Assembly: GCA_002731275.1 (NCBI GenBank)
Contig: PCBK01000029.1
Location: forward strand, 168,162-232,161
Direction: 5' to 3'
DNA: 64,000 bases
From: Deltaproteobacteria bacterium
GTDB taxonomy: Bacteria; Myxococcota_C; UBA6777
The notes under the pieces: model-generated
Told to the model about the DNA's origin: nothing
The model's input: only the letters and a program-made list of their open reading frames with translations
Database searches by the model: none
Position numbers and translations under genes: made by a program
Part shown: positions 17,643 to 25,926 of the stretch, in pieces
How the letters are laid out: each line of letters begins with the position of its first letter
How positions within the stretch are numbered: position 1 is the stretch's first letter

Positions 17643-18206
17643 TTACTCTTTGACTCGTTCTACATAATCGCCAGTGCGTGTGTCGATGCGAATTTTTTCG
17701 CCCTCTTCGACAAACAGTGGAACCTGTACAACTGCGCCAGTTTCGATCGTTGCAGGCTTTGTTGAGCCGCTCACAGTGTCACCACGAACACCTGGATCGG
17801 TTTGGGTGATGACAAAATTGAGGAAGGTGGGCAATTCAATGTCGATCGCGCTACCTTTGTAGAAGAGGACTTCGACGTCGATATTTTCTTTGAGAAAGTT
17901 GGTCGCATCGCCGAGGTTTTCGGCGGGGATCATGATGGACTCATAAGTGGTCAGGTTCATGAAGTTGTAATCTTCGCCGTCGCTGTACATGTACTGCATT
18001 GCGTTTTTTTCGAGGTCGGGTTTTCCGACTTTCTCGCCGCTCTTAAAGGTCTTCTCCAGCACGTTGCCTGTGACCAGGTTTTTGAGCTTTGTACGGACAA
18101 AAGCGTTGCCTTTTCCGGGTTTCACGTGTTGGAAGTAGACGATGTTGTAGGGATCGCCATCGACTTCTATTTTCAATCCTCTGCGGAATTGGTTCGTCGA
18201 GTACAT
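17643..18206 (-). CDS. efp: Translation elongation factor P
   Basis: 187 residues from the ATG at 18206 (GAGGAG upstream; the longer frame has no such site). KOW-like N-domain and two OB domains are evident. HVKPGKGNAF carries Lys32 at the position modified in EF-P proteins, and the signature KxNATxY-like region is seen later as PTFLNFVITQTDPGVRGDT. EF-P relieves ribosome stalling at polyproline. The neighbouring TPR and zinc-finger proteins are notably Pro-rich. No EF-P modification gene (epmA, epmB or earP) is visible nearby. Confidence 0.97.
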   Translation of the reverse strand: MYSTNQFRRGLKIEVDGDPYNIVYFQHVKPGKGNAFVRTKLKNLVTGNVLEKTFKSGEKVGKPDLEKNAMQYMYSDGEDYNFMNLTTYESIMIPAENLGDATNFLKENIDVEVLFYKGSAIDIELPTFLNFVITQTDPGVRGDTVSGSTKPATIETGAVVQVPLFVEEGEKIRIDTRTGDYVERVKE

Positions 18207-18331
18207 AAATAGGATTCTCCTCAAATCAAAATATAGCGCCAATCACAATCAGCGCGATGCACATGCGCCCTCCGAGGATGGACAAGGGAGGGACATTTAT
18301 TCTCGTTTGAATGGGTCGGGTAGGGGGTGCC

Positions 18332-18703
18332 TTAGGAGAAGAGATCTTGCTCTAATCCCGCAGCTGTTGAGCGTAGGTAGTACTTACCTTTTCCTGTGTT
18401 TCCGTCCGATGTCAGGCTTAACAAAAGAAAGTATTCATCCGTCAAAAAGCGGAAGATCGCGATTTGATCCTCTGAATGGATGACAAACTCTGTGGGTTCG
18501 CCAAACTGTGTTTGGGATGATATCTGGCGGAGTTGGTGGAAAAGGCCCGTGTTTTCAATGCCAAAGGTGATGGGATCGAAGTTGCTGTGGGCGTTGGGTG
18601 CTTTGTAAGAGTCGATCGGGATCCCGTCGGACCCCATCAGTACACACGCGACACCACCTTCAATTCGTTCGACAAGGTGCTTCAACTTCTCTTGAAATCC
18701 CAT
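18332..18703 (-). CDS. Roadblock/LC7-domain protein (MglB-like)
   Basis: 123 residues, a single roadblock/LC7 domain: ERIEGGVACVLMGSDGIPIDSY, then a central helix with GLFHQLRQISSQTQFGEP and the strand EFVIHSEDQIAIFRFL. In Myxococcus the roadblock protein MglB is the GAP for the Ras-like polarity GTPase MglA, which controls type IV pilus position. A place in the pilus gene run fits such a role. No MglA gene is seen in the window, so the partner would be elsewhere. Confidence 0.85.
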   Translation of the reverse strand: MGFQEKLKHLVERIEGGVACVLMGSDGIPIDSYKAPNAHSNFDPITFGIENTGLFHQLRQISSQTQFGEPTEFVIHSEDQIAIFRFLTDEYFLLLSLTSDGNTGKGKYYLRSTAAGLEQDLFS

Positions 18704-18906
18704 GATATTCTACTACCTCACTTTCGCATGGTCCCCAAAGCAGCTTTTGGGGAGTTCACGTGGATTGGGCGATGGGAGGATCACAATGTTACGTGAATCT
18801 CTTCATTCATGCTTAACGCAAAGTCAACGAAAAGTCAACTCTTCGGCAGCAAAGCTCGGGAGGGGAGAATGTGTCGGGAGATCAAGAGAAGGGGAGGGGG
18901 GGATGC

Positions 18907-19698
18907 TCAGGGATCTTCGGTGGTGGTTTGTTCGAGACAAGCGTTGTCCTGTCCTACACAAGAGGTGGAAGCACCACTTGACGCACAGTTCGCGTTGGTC
19001 CCTTTTGAGTTGTCGAGACAACCATTACACACGAGGATAGGGTATTTGATGATGGGTGTGGAGAGCTTTGCACCTGTTCCTGAAAGACCAAAGAATTGAA
19101 TGTTGGCCGTGACAGTAAAGTAGGGAAAGACCTGTGAGCCTGCAGTGATTTTCAACTCAGGCGCTGTTGTCCAGAGAGAAGCTGTCTCCACAGCGACAAC
19201 AGGCAAGTTTTTGATGTCGACACTGTTGACAGTTGTCGTGGCTGACTGGCCTGCATTCGCTGTTGTCGAGTCAAATCCACCAACGACAGAGGGCTCAACT
19301 CGTGCGTAAAACTCTTGCACACGTGCGTTGTCTTCGGTTGAGTAGAGCGCGTCTGTTTCAGGAATCCCGAAGGTCTTTGGGTATGTGTACCATACCTTCA
19401 TCTCGTTGATCTCGATGTAGTTTGTCTCTGGGACGAAGGTGTTGGGGTTACCTGAGACGGCCAACCAGTTGGAGAGGCTGACTGTCAAAGAATACTCTCG
19501 TCGGACGCTTACGTCGATTTTACCACCAGCGATGCTGCTACCATCACAGTCTTTCAATCCACTGACTTGCAGGGAGTAAGAAGTGGGGAGACAAGCAATC
19601 ATCGCCCATCCTGTGAGCAAGAGCCCAAGGAGTAACGCGTGAAACGGCATGCGATTGCGTTTGGATGTTTGTCGAATCAAAGAAGTTTGCTTTTTCAT
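18907..19698 (-). CDS. Lipoprotein translationally coupled to pilQ
   Basis: 263 residues. The basic N-terminus, a hydrophobic core and a lipobox WAMIAC give a lipidated Cys at about residue 36. The rest is beta-rich with no domain I recognise; the C-terminal quarter has eight Cys in pairs (CNGCLDN, NCASS, SCVGQDNAC, CLEQ). The ATG overlaps the pilQ stop as ATGA, so it is translated with pilQ. A pilotin or outer-membrane partner of the PilQ secretin is a reasonable inference. It is not the TPR-type pilotin Tgl/PilF known from Myxococcus and Pseudomonas. Confidence 0.75.
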   Translation of the reverse strand: MKKQTSLIRQTSKRNRMPFHALLLGLLLTGWAMIACLPTSYSLQVSGLKDCDGSSIAGGKIDVSVRREYSLTVSLSNWLAVSGNPNTFVPETNYIEINEMKVWYTYPKTFGIPETDALYSTEDNARVQEFYARVEPSVVGGFDSTTANAGQSATTTVNSVDIKNLPVVAVETASLWTTAPELKITAGSQVFPYFTVTANIQFFGLSGTGAKLSTPIIKYPILVCNGCLDNSKGTNANCASSGASTSCVGQDNACLEQTTTEDP

Positions 19699-22013
19699 TG
19701 TCGTCTCCCTCCGAGCGTTTGTGCACGGTTGATGATACGTGGTGTGACGAAGATGAGAAGTTCTGCGCGGTTGTCATTACGAGTATAGTTCTGGAACAAC
19801 GCACCAAGCAAGGGGATATGAGAGAAAAATGGTACTTGGTTGCGACTCCAACCGACGTTACGTGTGTAAACACCACCGATAACCATGGTCTCACCATCTT
19901 TGATCAACATGTTGGTTTGGGCCGTTTTGGTTGTGATGGCTGGACCTGCCGCGCTACCTTTTGCGACGTCAGGAGCGTTATTGGTCACGTTCAACTGGAG
20001 GAACACTGAACCGTCTGTCGTGACTTGTGGTGTGACGTTGAGGCTCAGAGTTGCAGAGATAAACTGTGTGTTTGTTCCTGCTGCTGAAGCGCTCGTAAAC
20101 GGAATTTGGAGACCTTGTTGGATGCTCGCGGGGAGTTTGTGCAAGGTGACGATCTTGGGTGCAGAGATAATCTTCACCTGTCCAGTGTTTTCTGCTGCAC
20201 TCAGACGAAGCTGCAAGCTCGCGATCCCTGAGAGTGAGCCAAACAAGAAGCTGAGCGCCGAACCACGTCCCTGTCCAACCGAAGCTGGGAAGTTGACGAT
20301 GTAGTTTGGTGTCCCGAAGGTCCCCTGTCCGCCTTGCGCACCACCGGCTGCGCCACCGCCACCACCAGCACCACCAGCTGCACCATCAGGTACACCACCG
20401 CGGACACCGACAGGGTTAGGGAAGGCGAGACCTGTTGAGTTACCTGTCAAAGGACTGAACAGCAAGTGTCCACCCCATTGGATACCAAATTGTTGGTCAA
20501 AGTCGACGTTCGCTTCGACGATACGTGTCTCGATTAAGACCTGTGGTGTTTGTGTGTCAAGGCTCTTGACGAGTCCTTCGGCACGGATCAAAAACGCGAC
20601 ATAGTCTTTGACAATCAGGACGTTTGTGCGGTTGTCTACAGTCACTTTTCCGCGCGGGCTGAGGACTGTTTTGACTTGCGCTGCGAGCGCCGTGGCCTGT
20701 GCGTAGTTGACAGGGATGAGGCGGATTTTTTGAGGTTGCTCAAGCAGCCTGGATTGCAACAATCGCTGACGTTGGACCTGCTCTTGTTGGAGCTCGGTGA
20801 GGGTCGCGATGCGGATGATGTTTCCTTCTCGCTCCATCCCCAGCTTGAGTGTCTTGAGGACGAGGTCAAGCGCTTGGTCCCAAGGGACGTTTCGTAGCTT
20901 GAGTGTGATGCGTCCTTTGACATTAGAGGAGGTGATCACGTTGAGCCCGCTGATCTCGGAGAAGAGACGGAGCAAGTTGTGGATCTCGACCTTGCGGAAG
21001 TACATGGAGATGCGTCGACCGCGATAACGCTTTTTACGTTGTCTTCTCGCGAGGACTGAGAGCATCTGCTTGGTGTTGGGAGTTGTGAACGTCCGTCCAC
21101 TTCCGCCACCTCCGCTGTTGTTGTCAGCTTGTCCAACTTGTTGTTGGTGGTATTTAATGTTGTATGTGGGTTGTTTACGCAGTGCGATCTTTGTCTTTGC
21201 GAAGGAGGGCAGATCAAAAGACCACTGTAACAACGTTCCGTGTTGTTTGATGCGATGTTTGACTCGATCTCGGAGTTGGACGACCAGGCGAACGTCGCGG
21301 CCTCTTTGGAAGGCCTGGATGTGCTTGATGGCGCCTTGGAAGTCTCGTGTATTGAGTTGACGTTGTGCAGCCTTGAGGGTCGTTTTTTTCAGGTCAAGTG
21401 AGAGGACTCGACCTCTGCGACGAATGCGGCGACGAACGTCGGGGCGGCTCAATTGGATGGAGATCGTAGAGGTTTGGTTGTTCTCGCTGAAGCCAATGTC
21501 TTCAACGCGACGGGCTGTCCATTGCGCGGCAAACCTCTTTTGTGGTGCGAGCTTTTTGCGGAGCGCGCGTTTTGTGTGTTGGCGAAGCGCTTTGCCTTTG
21601 AATTCGAAGCGAAGTTGTCTGGAGGACAGACGTTTCACTTTCCAGGTGACACCGTGATGGAGGTGAATCACCAGGCGTCCAATGTGGACATTGGCGCTTG
21701 AAAATTGTTGTACGCTGATGCCTCTAACCGGACCTTCTTCGGGTCTGGCAGGTGCTTTTACACCACGCAAGCTCGCTTGTTGGATATCCAAGACAAGACG
21801 AGGTGGATTTTGAAGTGGAAGGGTCGAGAAACGCAAAGCTTTTTTTGCTTTGAGTGTGATATGGGTATACTCGCCCTTGACTTTGAGACCAAGTGTTTCA
21901 ATTGTATTCTTGGTGTGTGTAGATGAAGCATTCGCATCAACGTGAAAAAGCGGCATCAAAAACAAGCCGCCACAGAACAGATAAATAACAACCAATCGCA
22001 TCAGCATCTTCAT
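19695..22013 (-). CDS. pilQ: Type IV pilus secretin PilQ
   Basis: 772 residues from the ATG at 22013, which has GAAGGA upstream and opens a signal peptide; the longer frame to 22136 has neither. An AMIN-type N-domain (residues of about 30-130) and a second Lys/Arg-rich AMIN-like region precede the secretin N0/N1 domains (ISMYFRKVEIHNLLRLFSEISGLNVI and RTNVLIVKDYVAFLIRAEGLVKSLD). The secretin core ends with LNVTPQVTTDGSVFLQLNV and GETMVIGGVYTRNVGWSRNQVPFFSHIPLLGALFQN. PilQ is the outer-membrane pore of the pilus. A Gly/Ala-rich insert of about 30 residues lies early in the secretin domain. Confidence 0.97.
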   Translation of the reverse strand: MKMLMRLVVIYLFCGGLFLMPLFHVDANASSTHTKNTIETLGLKVKGEYTHITLKAKKALRFSTLPLQNPPRLVLDIQQASLRGVKAPARPEEGPVRGISVQQFSSANVHIGRLVIHLHHGVTWKVKRLSSRQLRFEFKGKALRQHTKRALRKKLAPQKRFAAQWTARRVEDIGFSENNQTSTISIQLSRPDVRRRIRRRGRVLSLDLKKTTLKAAQRQLNTRDFQGAIKHIQAFQRGRDVRLVVQLRDRVKHRIKQHGTLLQWSFDLPSFAKTKIALRKQPTYNIKYHQQQVGQADNNSGGGGSGRTFTTPNTKQMLSVLARRQRKKRYRGRRISMYFRKVEIHNLLRLFSEISGLNVITSSNVKGRITLKLRNVPWDQALDLVLKTLKLGMEREGNIIRIATLTELQQEQVQRQRLLQSRLLEQPQKIRLIPVNYAQATALAAQVKTVLSPRGKVTVDNRTNVLIVKDYVAFLIRAEGLVKSLDTQTPQVLIETRIVEANVDFDQQFGIQWGGHLLFSPLTGNSTGLAFPNPVGVRGGVPDGAAGGAGGGGGAAGGAQGGQGTFGTPNYIVNFPASVGQGRGSALSFLFGSLSGIASLQLRLSAAENTGQVKIISAPKIVTLHKLPASIQQGLQIPFTSASAAGTNTQFISATLSLNVTPQVTTDGSVFLQLNVTNNAPDVAKGSAAGPAITTKTAQTNMLIKDGETMVIGGVYTRNVGWSRNQVPFFSHIPLLGALFQNYTRNDNRAELLIFVTPRIINRAQTLGGRRQ

Positions 22014-22189
22014 GTCATGGTTCCTTCTCGAGGAAAGGTCCGCGCTGTCAATCAACCTGACCCCTTTCGTTATCGAAGATAGGGTGTCCTCACAGAGGAC
22101 CGTGTTTTGCTCCCTGTCGAGATTATGGTGTCTCAAGCCTTTGCTCCCTTTCCTGGCTTTTTCGCACTGGCTCTATGTCTAATGACTGG

Positions 22190-22870
22190 TTATGGAGAAC
22201 CAACGCCTCTTTTTTTGAAGAGACGGTTGGTGCGAGATTTGAGGCCAGAGCTTTGCTGTGAGTAGCGGATGCGACCTCCGTCGAAGATCACTTTTCGTCC
22301 ACCGATCACGACGGAGCCGGCCTCTTGTTTCTGACTTTGTTGCAAACGAAGCATCACGCGGTTGGTGACGCGTTTCCCTGTGACATCTCGGTACACAAGG
22401 GAGATGATCAAACCATCTGGATTGATCCGTGTGACACGACCACCATTTCGTCCGATTAACGTCCCACGACGGACCATGTGTCCCTTGCCTTTTGGGTCTT
22501 CGACCATGGCGACGGGGTTGGCGACACCAGTGACGATAGCGACGACCTTGAGCTGGTCGAGCTCAAACTCTTCGAGTGGTGTCTTGGGGCGTTGTGGGAT
22601 GATGGGCGTCGAATCTTTGACCTTTGTGATCTGTGCGCCTCTGACGGCTTTGGTCAGCCAGTTGGGGCGAAATGGATCACGCTTGTTGCCTTTTTCGTAG
22701 ACAAACTTGATCGCAGTTTTTTTGACCGTCAATCTCTCTTTCGGGCGGAGTCGGATTGGTGGTGATCGAAACTTTTTGGTAAAGATCGGATCTTCTTCAC
22801 ACCCTGCTGTGAGTACCGTGAGAGCGGCTAGACAAATCCAGGACCACCTTGCACTCATCAGTTGCTTCAT
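22190..22870 (-). CDS. pilP: Type IV pilus inner-membrane lipoprotein PilP
   Basis: 226 residues. Signal peptide with lipobox VLTAGC (Cys24), then a flexible stretch and the PilP beta-domain with DPFRPNWL, LEEFELDQLKVVAIV, and GTLIGRNGGRVTRI. PilP links PilN/PilO in the inner membrane to PilQ. GGGAG precedes the ATG. It is followed after 176 bases by pilQ. Confidence 0.95.
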   Translation of the reverse strand: MKQLMSARWSWICLAALTVLTAGCEEDPIFTKKFRSPPIRLRPKERLTVKKTAIKFVYEKGNKRDPFRPNWLTKAVRGAQITKVKDSTPIIPQRPKTPLEEFELDQLKVVAIVTGVANPVAMVEDPKGKGHMVRRGTLIGRNGGRVTRINPDGLIISLVYRDVTGKRVTNRVMLRLQQSQKQEAGSVVIGGRKVIFDGGRIRYSQQSSGLKSRTNRLFKKRGVGSP

Positions 22871-22881
22871 ATCTTATCTCC

Positions 22882-23475
22882 CTAGCGTTTCTTTTTGCGT
22901 TTTTTAGCGCCAATTGTGAATCGGTACGTCAGCAATCGGAAACGCGCAACCAAACGAAGCTTCTGGTTCTTGAGCTTGGGGGATTCCAGACGGATTCTCT
23001 GCACGTTTACAATGCGGTCGAGTTTGCTGATGGAGTCAAAAAAGAACATAATTTCGTAAAATGTTCCGTTGACCTCCATCTCCATGGGGACTTCATTGTA
23101 AAAGTTCTTTTTCTTTTCGTTTTTAGGGCTAAAACGTACAACAGAGAGGCCTGACTTTTTGCTCAAGTCATCAATTTTGCGCAACAGGTTTGGAATCTCT
23201 TTTGACGTGGGGAGCAAAGTTTGAGCCTTTGCGAGTTCTCCACGCAGACGAGCTACCTCTGCCTCCCAACGAGGGAGGTTGTTGGCAATCGTTTGGTGTT
23301 TGATTCGTGTGTTACGTGTCTTGCGAAAGCGATTCGCGAGACTTTTGTATTTGGCGTTTTGCTCTTCGTAGAAGGTGAAGTAGTATCCCACACCGAGCGC
23401 ACCCCAAATCAAAATAACGAGAAGGAACTTTCCCGCGAGAGGAAACTTGTTCCACTGATCCCAAAATTCATCCAT
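22882..23475 (-). CDS. pilO: Type IV pilus assembly protein PilO
   Basis: 197 residues from the ATG at 23475 (a TTG at 23487 is in frame but weaker). One N-terminal membrane helix (GKFLLVILIWGALGVGYYFTF), a coiled coil to about residue 100, and the ferredoxin-like PilO domain with NLLRKIDDLSKKSGLSVVRF and VPMEMEVNGTFYEIMFFFDSIS. PilO pairs with PilN to form the periplasmic alignment complex. The C-terminus is strongly basic (KKRKKKR). It is 11 bases from pilP. Confidence 0.95.
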   Translation of the reverse strand: MDEFWDQWNKFPLAGKFLLVILIWGALGVGYYFTFYEEQNAKYKSLANRFRKTRNTRIKHQTIANNLPRWEAEVARLRGELAKAQTLLPTSKEIPNLLRKIDDLSKKSGLSVVRFSPKNEKKKNFYNEVPMEMEVNGTFYEIMFFFDSISKLDRIVNVQRIRLESPKLKNQKLRLVARFRLLTYRFTIGAKKRKKKR

Positions 23476-23594
23476 GGTTCCATCCAAACAATATGTTCAA
23501 GGACATGTTTTGATGTCCGCAGTCTGCCAAAAAAGCACGCCCAGGGCAAGAAAATGGTTGCATTTCTCCATTGTTTGTCCTGGGATGCGCATGC

Positions 23595-24164
23595 TCAAGA
23601 CGCGAAAGACACGATACATTCTAGCCTGAAACGTTGACGCTCCAAGTCTTTTTCCGTGCCAAAAACCGCACCTCTGACCTTGAAAGTAAACTTGAGATCC
23701 ACGGACTGAAAGTAGGGTGAGTCTTCGAGTTTTTTATGAAACAAGGCGACCCATTCGTTGCTCTCCGCGTCGCCACTGATGGTGAGCTTGTTCCCCCGCT
23801 GGACCACTGATTTGATCCAGATCTGTTTGGGGATACGGATGCTCACTTCATCGAGGACACGGACCGGACCTGTCTTGGCGCGCTCGAGGTTTTGGATGAC
23901 CTTCAGTTGTCGCTTAAGCAGCTTTTTGGTCGCCTTGTATTTTTTGACCATCTTGATCGCGACTTGCAGACGCTGGACTTCTCGTTGCTCCTGCTTGAGC
24001 TTGTGTTGCGCAAAAGCGATCTTTTCTTCGTTGGCGTACCAAACCGAAAACACAATTCCCAAGCCCACGAGCACCATCAACACAAAGATGACAAACTCGA
24101 CAATGTTTGGACCATCACCGCCTGTGTCAGTTCCTTGCTTACCTATTAAGTTGATACGAATCAT
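23595..24164 (-). CDS. pilN: Type IV pilus assembly protein PilN
   Basis: 189 residues. MIRINLIG is the conserved N-terminal PilM-binding motif (consensus INLLP). One membrane helix follows (IVEFVIFVLMVLVGLGIVFSVW), then a coiled coil and a PilN domain with GPVRVLDEVSIRIPKQIWIKSV. Its ATG overlaps the pilM stop as ATGA, so the two are translationally coupled. Confidence 0.96.
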   Translation of the reverse strand: MIRINLIGKQGTDTGGDGPNIVEFVIFVLMVLVGLGIVFSVWYANEEKIAFAQHKLKQEQREVQRLQVAIKMVKKYKATKKLLKRQLKVIQNLERAKTGPVRVLDEVSIRIPKQIWIKSVVQRGNKLTISGDAESNEWVALFHKKLEDSPYFQSVDLKFTFKVRGAVFGTEKDLERQRFRLECIVSFAS

Positions 24165-25231
24165 CGTCGTTCGCCTACCCTTCTCAATGCGAGACCTGTC
24201 GCGACCGCCGCCATCGGTGCCACGTCGCGAAGATACTCAAGATCAAATCGGCTGCCATCCACTTCAATGTTTTTGAAGGGGTTGATAATCTCGACAGGAA
24301 CACCCAATTTCTGTTCGATGATGCGATACAGGGAGGGGATCTTGGCTGTACCGCCGCTCAGGTAAATACGGGAGATGTGGCTGTCTGCGCTTGTCGCAGT
24401 GTAAAAATCCAACGAGCGTTGAATCTCCGACGCGACGCCTTCAGAGACCGCGTGAATCACACGCTCAACCTCTTGTGGGACAACAGCATCGGCATCAGCA
24501 CCAAGCTCTCCGCCGGCTTTCAAAATCTCTGCTTCTTCATAGGAGACATCCAATTGCTTTTGGATCTCTTCTGTGTAGAGGTTGCCCCCAAGGGGGGAAA
24601 TGTCCCTTGTAAACGTCGTAATGCCACGTGACACAATGTTGATGTTGGTGACACTTGCCCCGATGTTAATCAAGACGACCGTTTCGGTCAAGGGGAGCTC
24701 GTAGTTTACCTCAAATTGGTTTTGGACGGAGAAACAGTCCACATCCACTACGCGAGGGATCAGACCGGCTTCCCTGACGACATCGACATAATCACTGACC
24801 ATGTCTTTCTTCGCAGCGACCAACAACACATCCATCTGGTTGTGTTCGACTGATTGCGTGTTGAGGATCTCAACGTCCAGGTAAACGTCATTCATATCAA
24901 AAGGAATGTATTGCTCTGCTTCCCATTGAATGGACTCTTGCAACTCTTCCTGGGTCATCGGAGGGAGGACGATTTTTCGGATGATGACGGAGTGGCCGCT
25001 GACGGAAATACCGACCTCTCGACCACGTACGCGGTGAGCATCGAACAACTCCCGCAATGTATCGACAATGGTGTTGGAGGCGATCAGCGCACCGTCGACG
25101 ATCGTCTCTGGTGGCAACAACGCCAAACCAAAGTTGACGAGCTGAAAGTTGCGCTTGCCCTCCTTTAACTGGCAAAACTTGATCCCGCTGGTTCCTATGT
25201 CCAGCCCGATCAGGAGCTTCCCTTTGGCCAT
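24161..25231 (-). CDS. pilM: Type IV pilus actin-like ATPase PilM
   Basis: 356 residues. LIGLDIGTSGIKFCQLKEG is the phosphate-1 loop of the FtsA/actin fold. QWEAEQYIPFDMNDVYLD is the PilM signature. TVVLINIGASVTNINIV and RIYLSGGTAKIPSLYRIIEQKLGVPVEIINPF are the phosphate-2 and adenosine motifs. PilM binds nucleotide and the PilN tail on the cytoplasmic face. It heads the pilMNOPQ run; the XRE gene lies 106 bases upstream. Confidence 0.97.
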   Translation of the reverse strand: MAKGKLLIGLDIGTSGIKFCQLKEGKRNFQLVNFGLALLPPETIVDGALIASNTIVDTLRELFDAHRVRGREVGISVSGHSVIIRKIVLPPMTQEELQESIQWEAEQYIPFDMNDVYLDVEILNTQSVEHNQMDVLLVAAKKDMVSDYVDVVREAGLIPRVVDVDCFSVQNQFEVNYELPLTETVVLINIGASVTNINIVSRGITTFTRDISPLGGNLYTEEIQKQLDVSYEEAEILKAGGELGADADAVVPQEVERVIHAVSEGVASEIQRSLDFYTATSADSHISRIYLSGGTAKIPSLYRIIEQKLGVPVEIINPFKNIEVDGSRFDLEYLRDVAPMAAVATGLALRRVGERR

Positions 25232-25337
25232 ACACCTTTCCTTTCGTGCTAGGTGAGCATCACTCTGACTGGTTCTCGCTTGATCTCCTGTGCGCTTTTA
25301 AGGACGATCTTGTCAGACAACACCATCCTCTCACTCA

Positions 25338-25553
25338 TCAGGATTCTACTTCTTCGTCGTCGAAAAATACCTTGTTGCGATCCGATAACTTTAGCCCCAG
25401 GGCCAACAAAATCTTGCGCTTGGTATCCATACGACAACGATTGCCTCGCTCGACTCTATCAATTGTCAATGCTGACAATCCTGCTTTCCTGGCAAGCTCA
25501 GCTTTACTCATTAATAACGCTTCTCGAAGTTTTTGTACATTGTTTTTCGGCAT
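25338..25553 (-). CDS. Small XRE-type helix-turn-helix regulator
   Basis: 71 residues from the ATG at 25553, with GGGGAG upstream. KLREALLMSKAELARKAGLSALTIDRVERGNRCRMDTKRKILLALGL is a complete Cro/CI HTH, followed by a short acidic tail. It sits just upstream of pilM in the same direction, so it may regulate the pilus operon or be its first gene. No ligand domain is present. Confidence 0.88.
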   Translation of the reverse strand: MPKNNVQKLREALLMSKAELARKAGLSALTIDRVERGNRCRMDTKRKILLALGLKLSDRNKVFFDDEEVES

Positions 25554-25850
25554 TTGATCTCCCCTGCACAAACAGGTACATCTTTTCCTACCATGTATAC
25601 CGCGCGATGTTCGACGCTTCGGCTATGCAAGCCAAACAGAAGATGATTGCTCTCTCTTCTCGTTCCAAACATTGCCTACTTGTCCTTGCGACGCGTTTCG
25701 CTTCGGTTGTTGTTTTTACGTGCTCTGTTGGTGTATGTTACCTGCCAGGAAACACAACACAAACTGTACACGTTTTCTTCCCAACTGAATGTCCCATCGT
25801 GGACTTTTTTTGAAACATTGTCAAGAATATTTTCTATCACTTAGGTATAA

Positions 25851-25880
25851 AGTATATAACTTTATATAACTTTATATAAC
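25851..25880. repeat. Three 10-base AT-rich tandem repeats
   Basis: TTTATATAAC occurs twice (25861-25880) after a degenerate copy AGTATATAAC (25851-25860). The core TTATATAA is self-complementary and the period of 10 is close to one DNA turn, so equal faces of the helix are presented. It lies 46 bases ahead of the regulator's ATG. Possible regulator-binding or bending site. Confidence 0.65.
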
Positions 25881-25895
25881 TTAAGCGTCTTAAGT
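25879..25895. promoter_or_regulatory. Inverted repeat ahead of the NtrC-type regulator
   Basis: ACTTAAG and CTTAAGT around a 3-base spacer, overlapping the last tandem repeat. Probably part of the same control region. Confidence 0.45.
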
Positions 25896-25926
25896 GGCCC
25901 AAAAACATACAAAGTTACCTCGAAAC

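Larger units (their letters stand above)
25554..25926. other. Divergent intergenic region between the XRE gene and the NtrC-type regulator
   Basis: 373 bases, AT-rich at its right end, without a convincing gene. It should hold promoters for both directions. Visible elements are the 10-base tandem repeats and the inverted repeat listed separately. TTGTCA at 25818-25823 with TAGGTA at 25842-25847 (18-base spacer) is a weak sigma-70 candidate for the plus strand. Confidence 0.6.

Noticed and set aside
25249..25437. 62-residue frame between pilM and the XRE gene
   Set aside because: It overlaps the XRE gene in another frame and has no ribosome-binding site.
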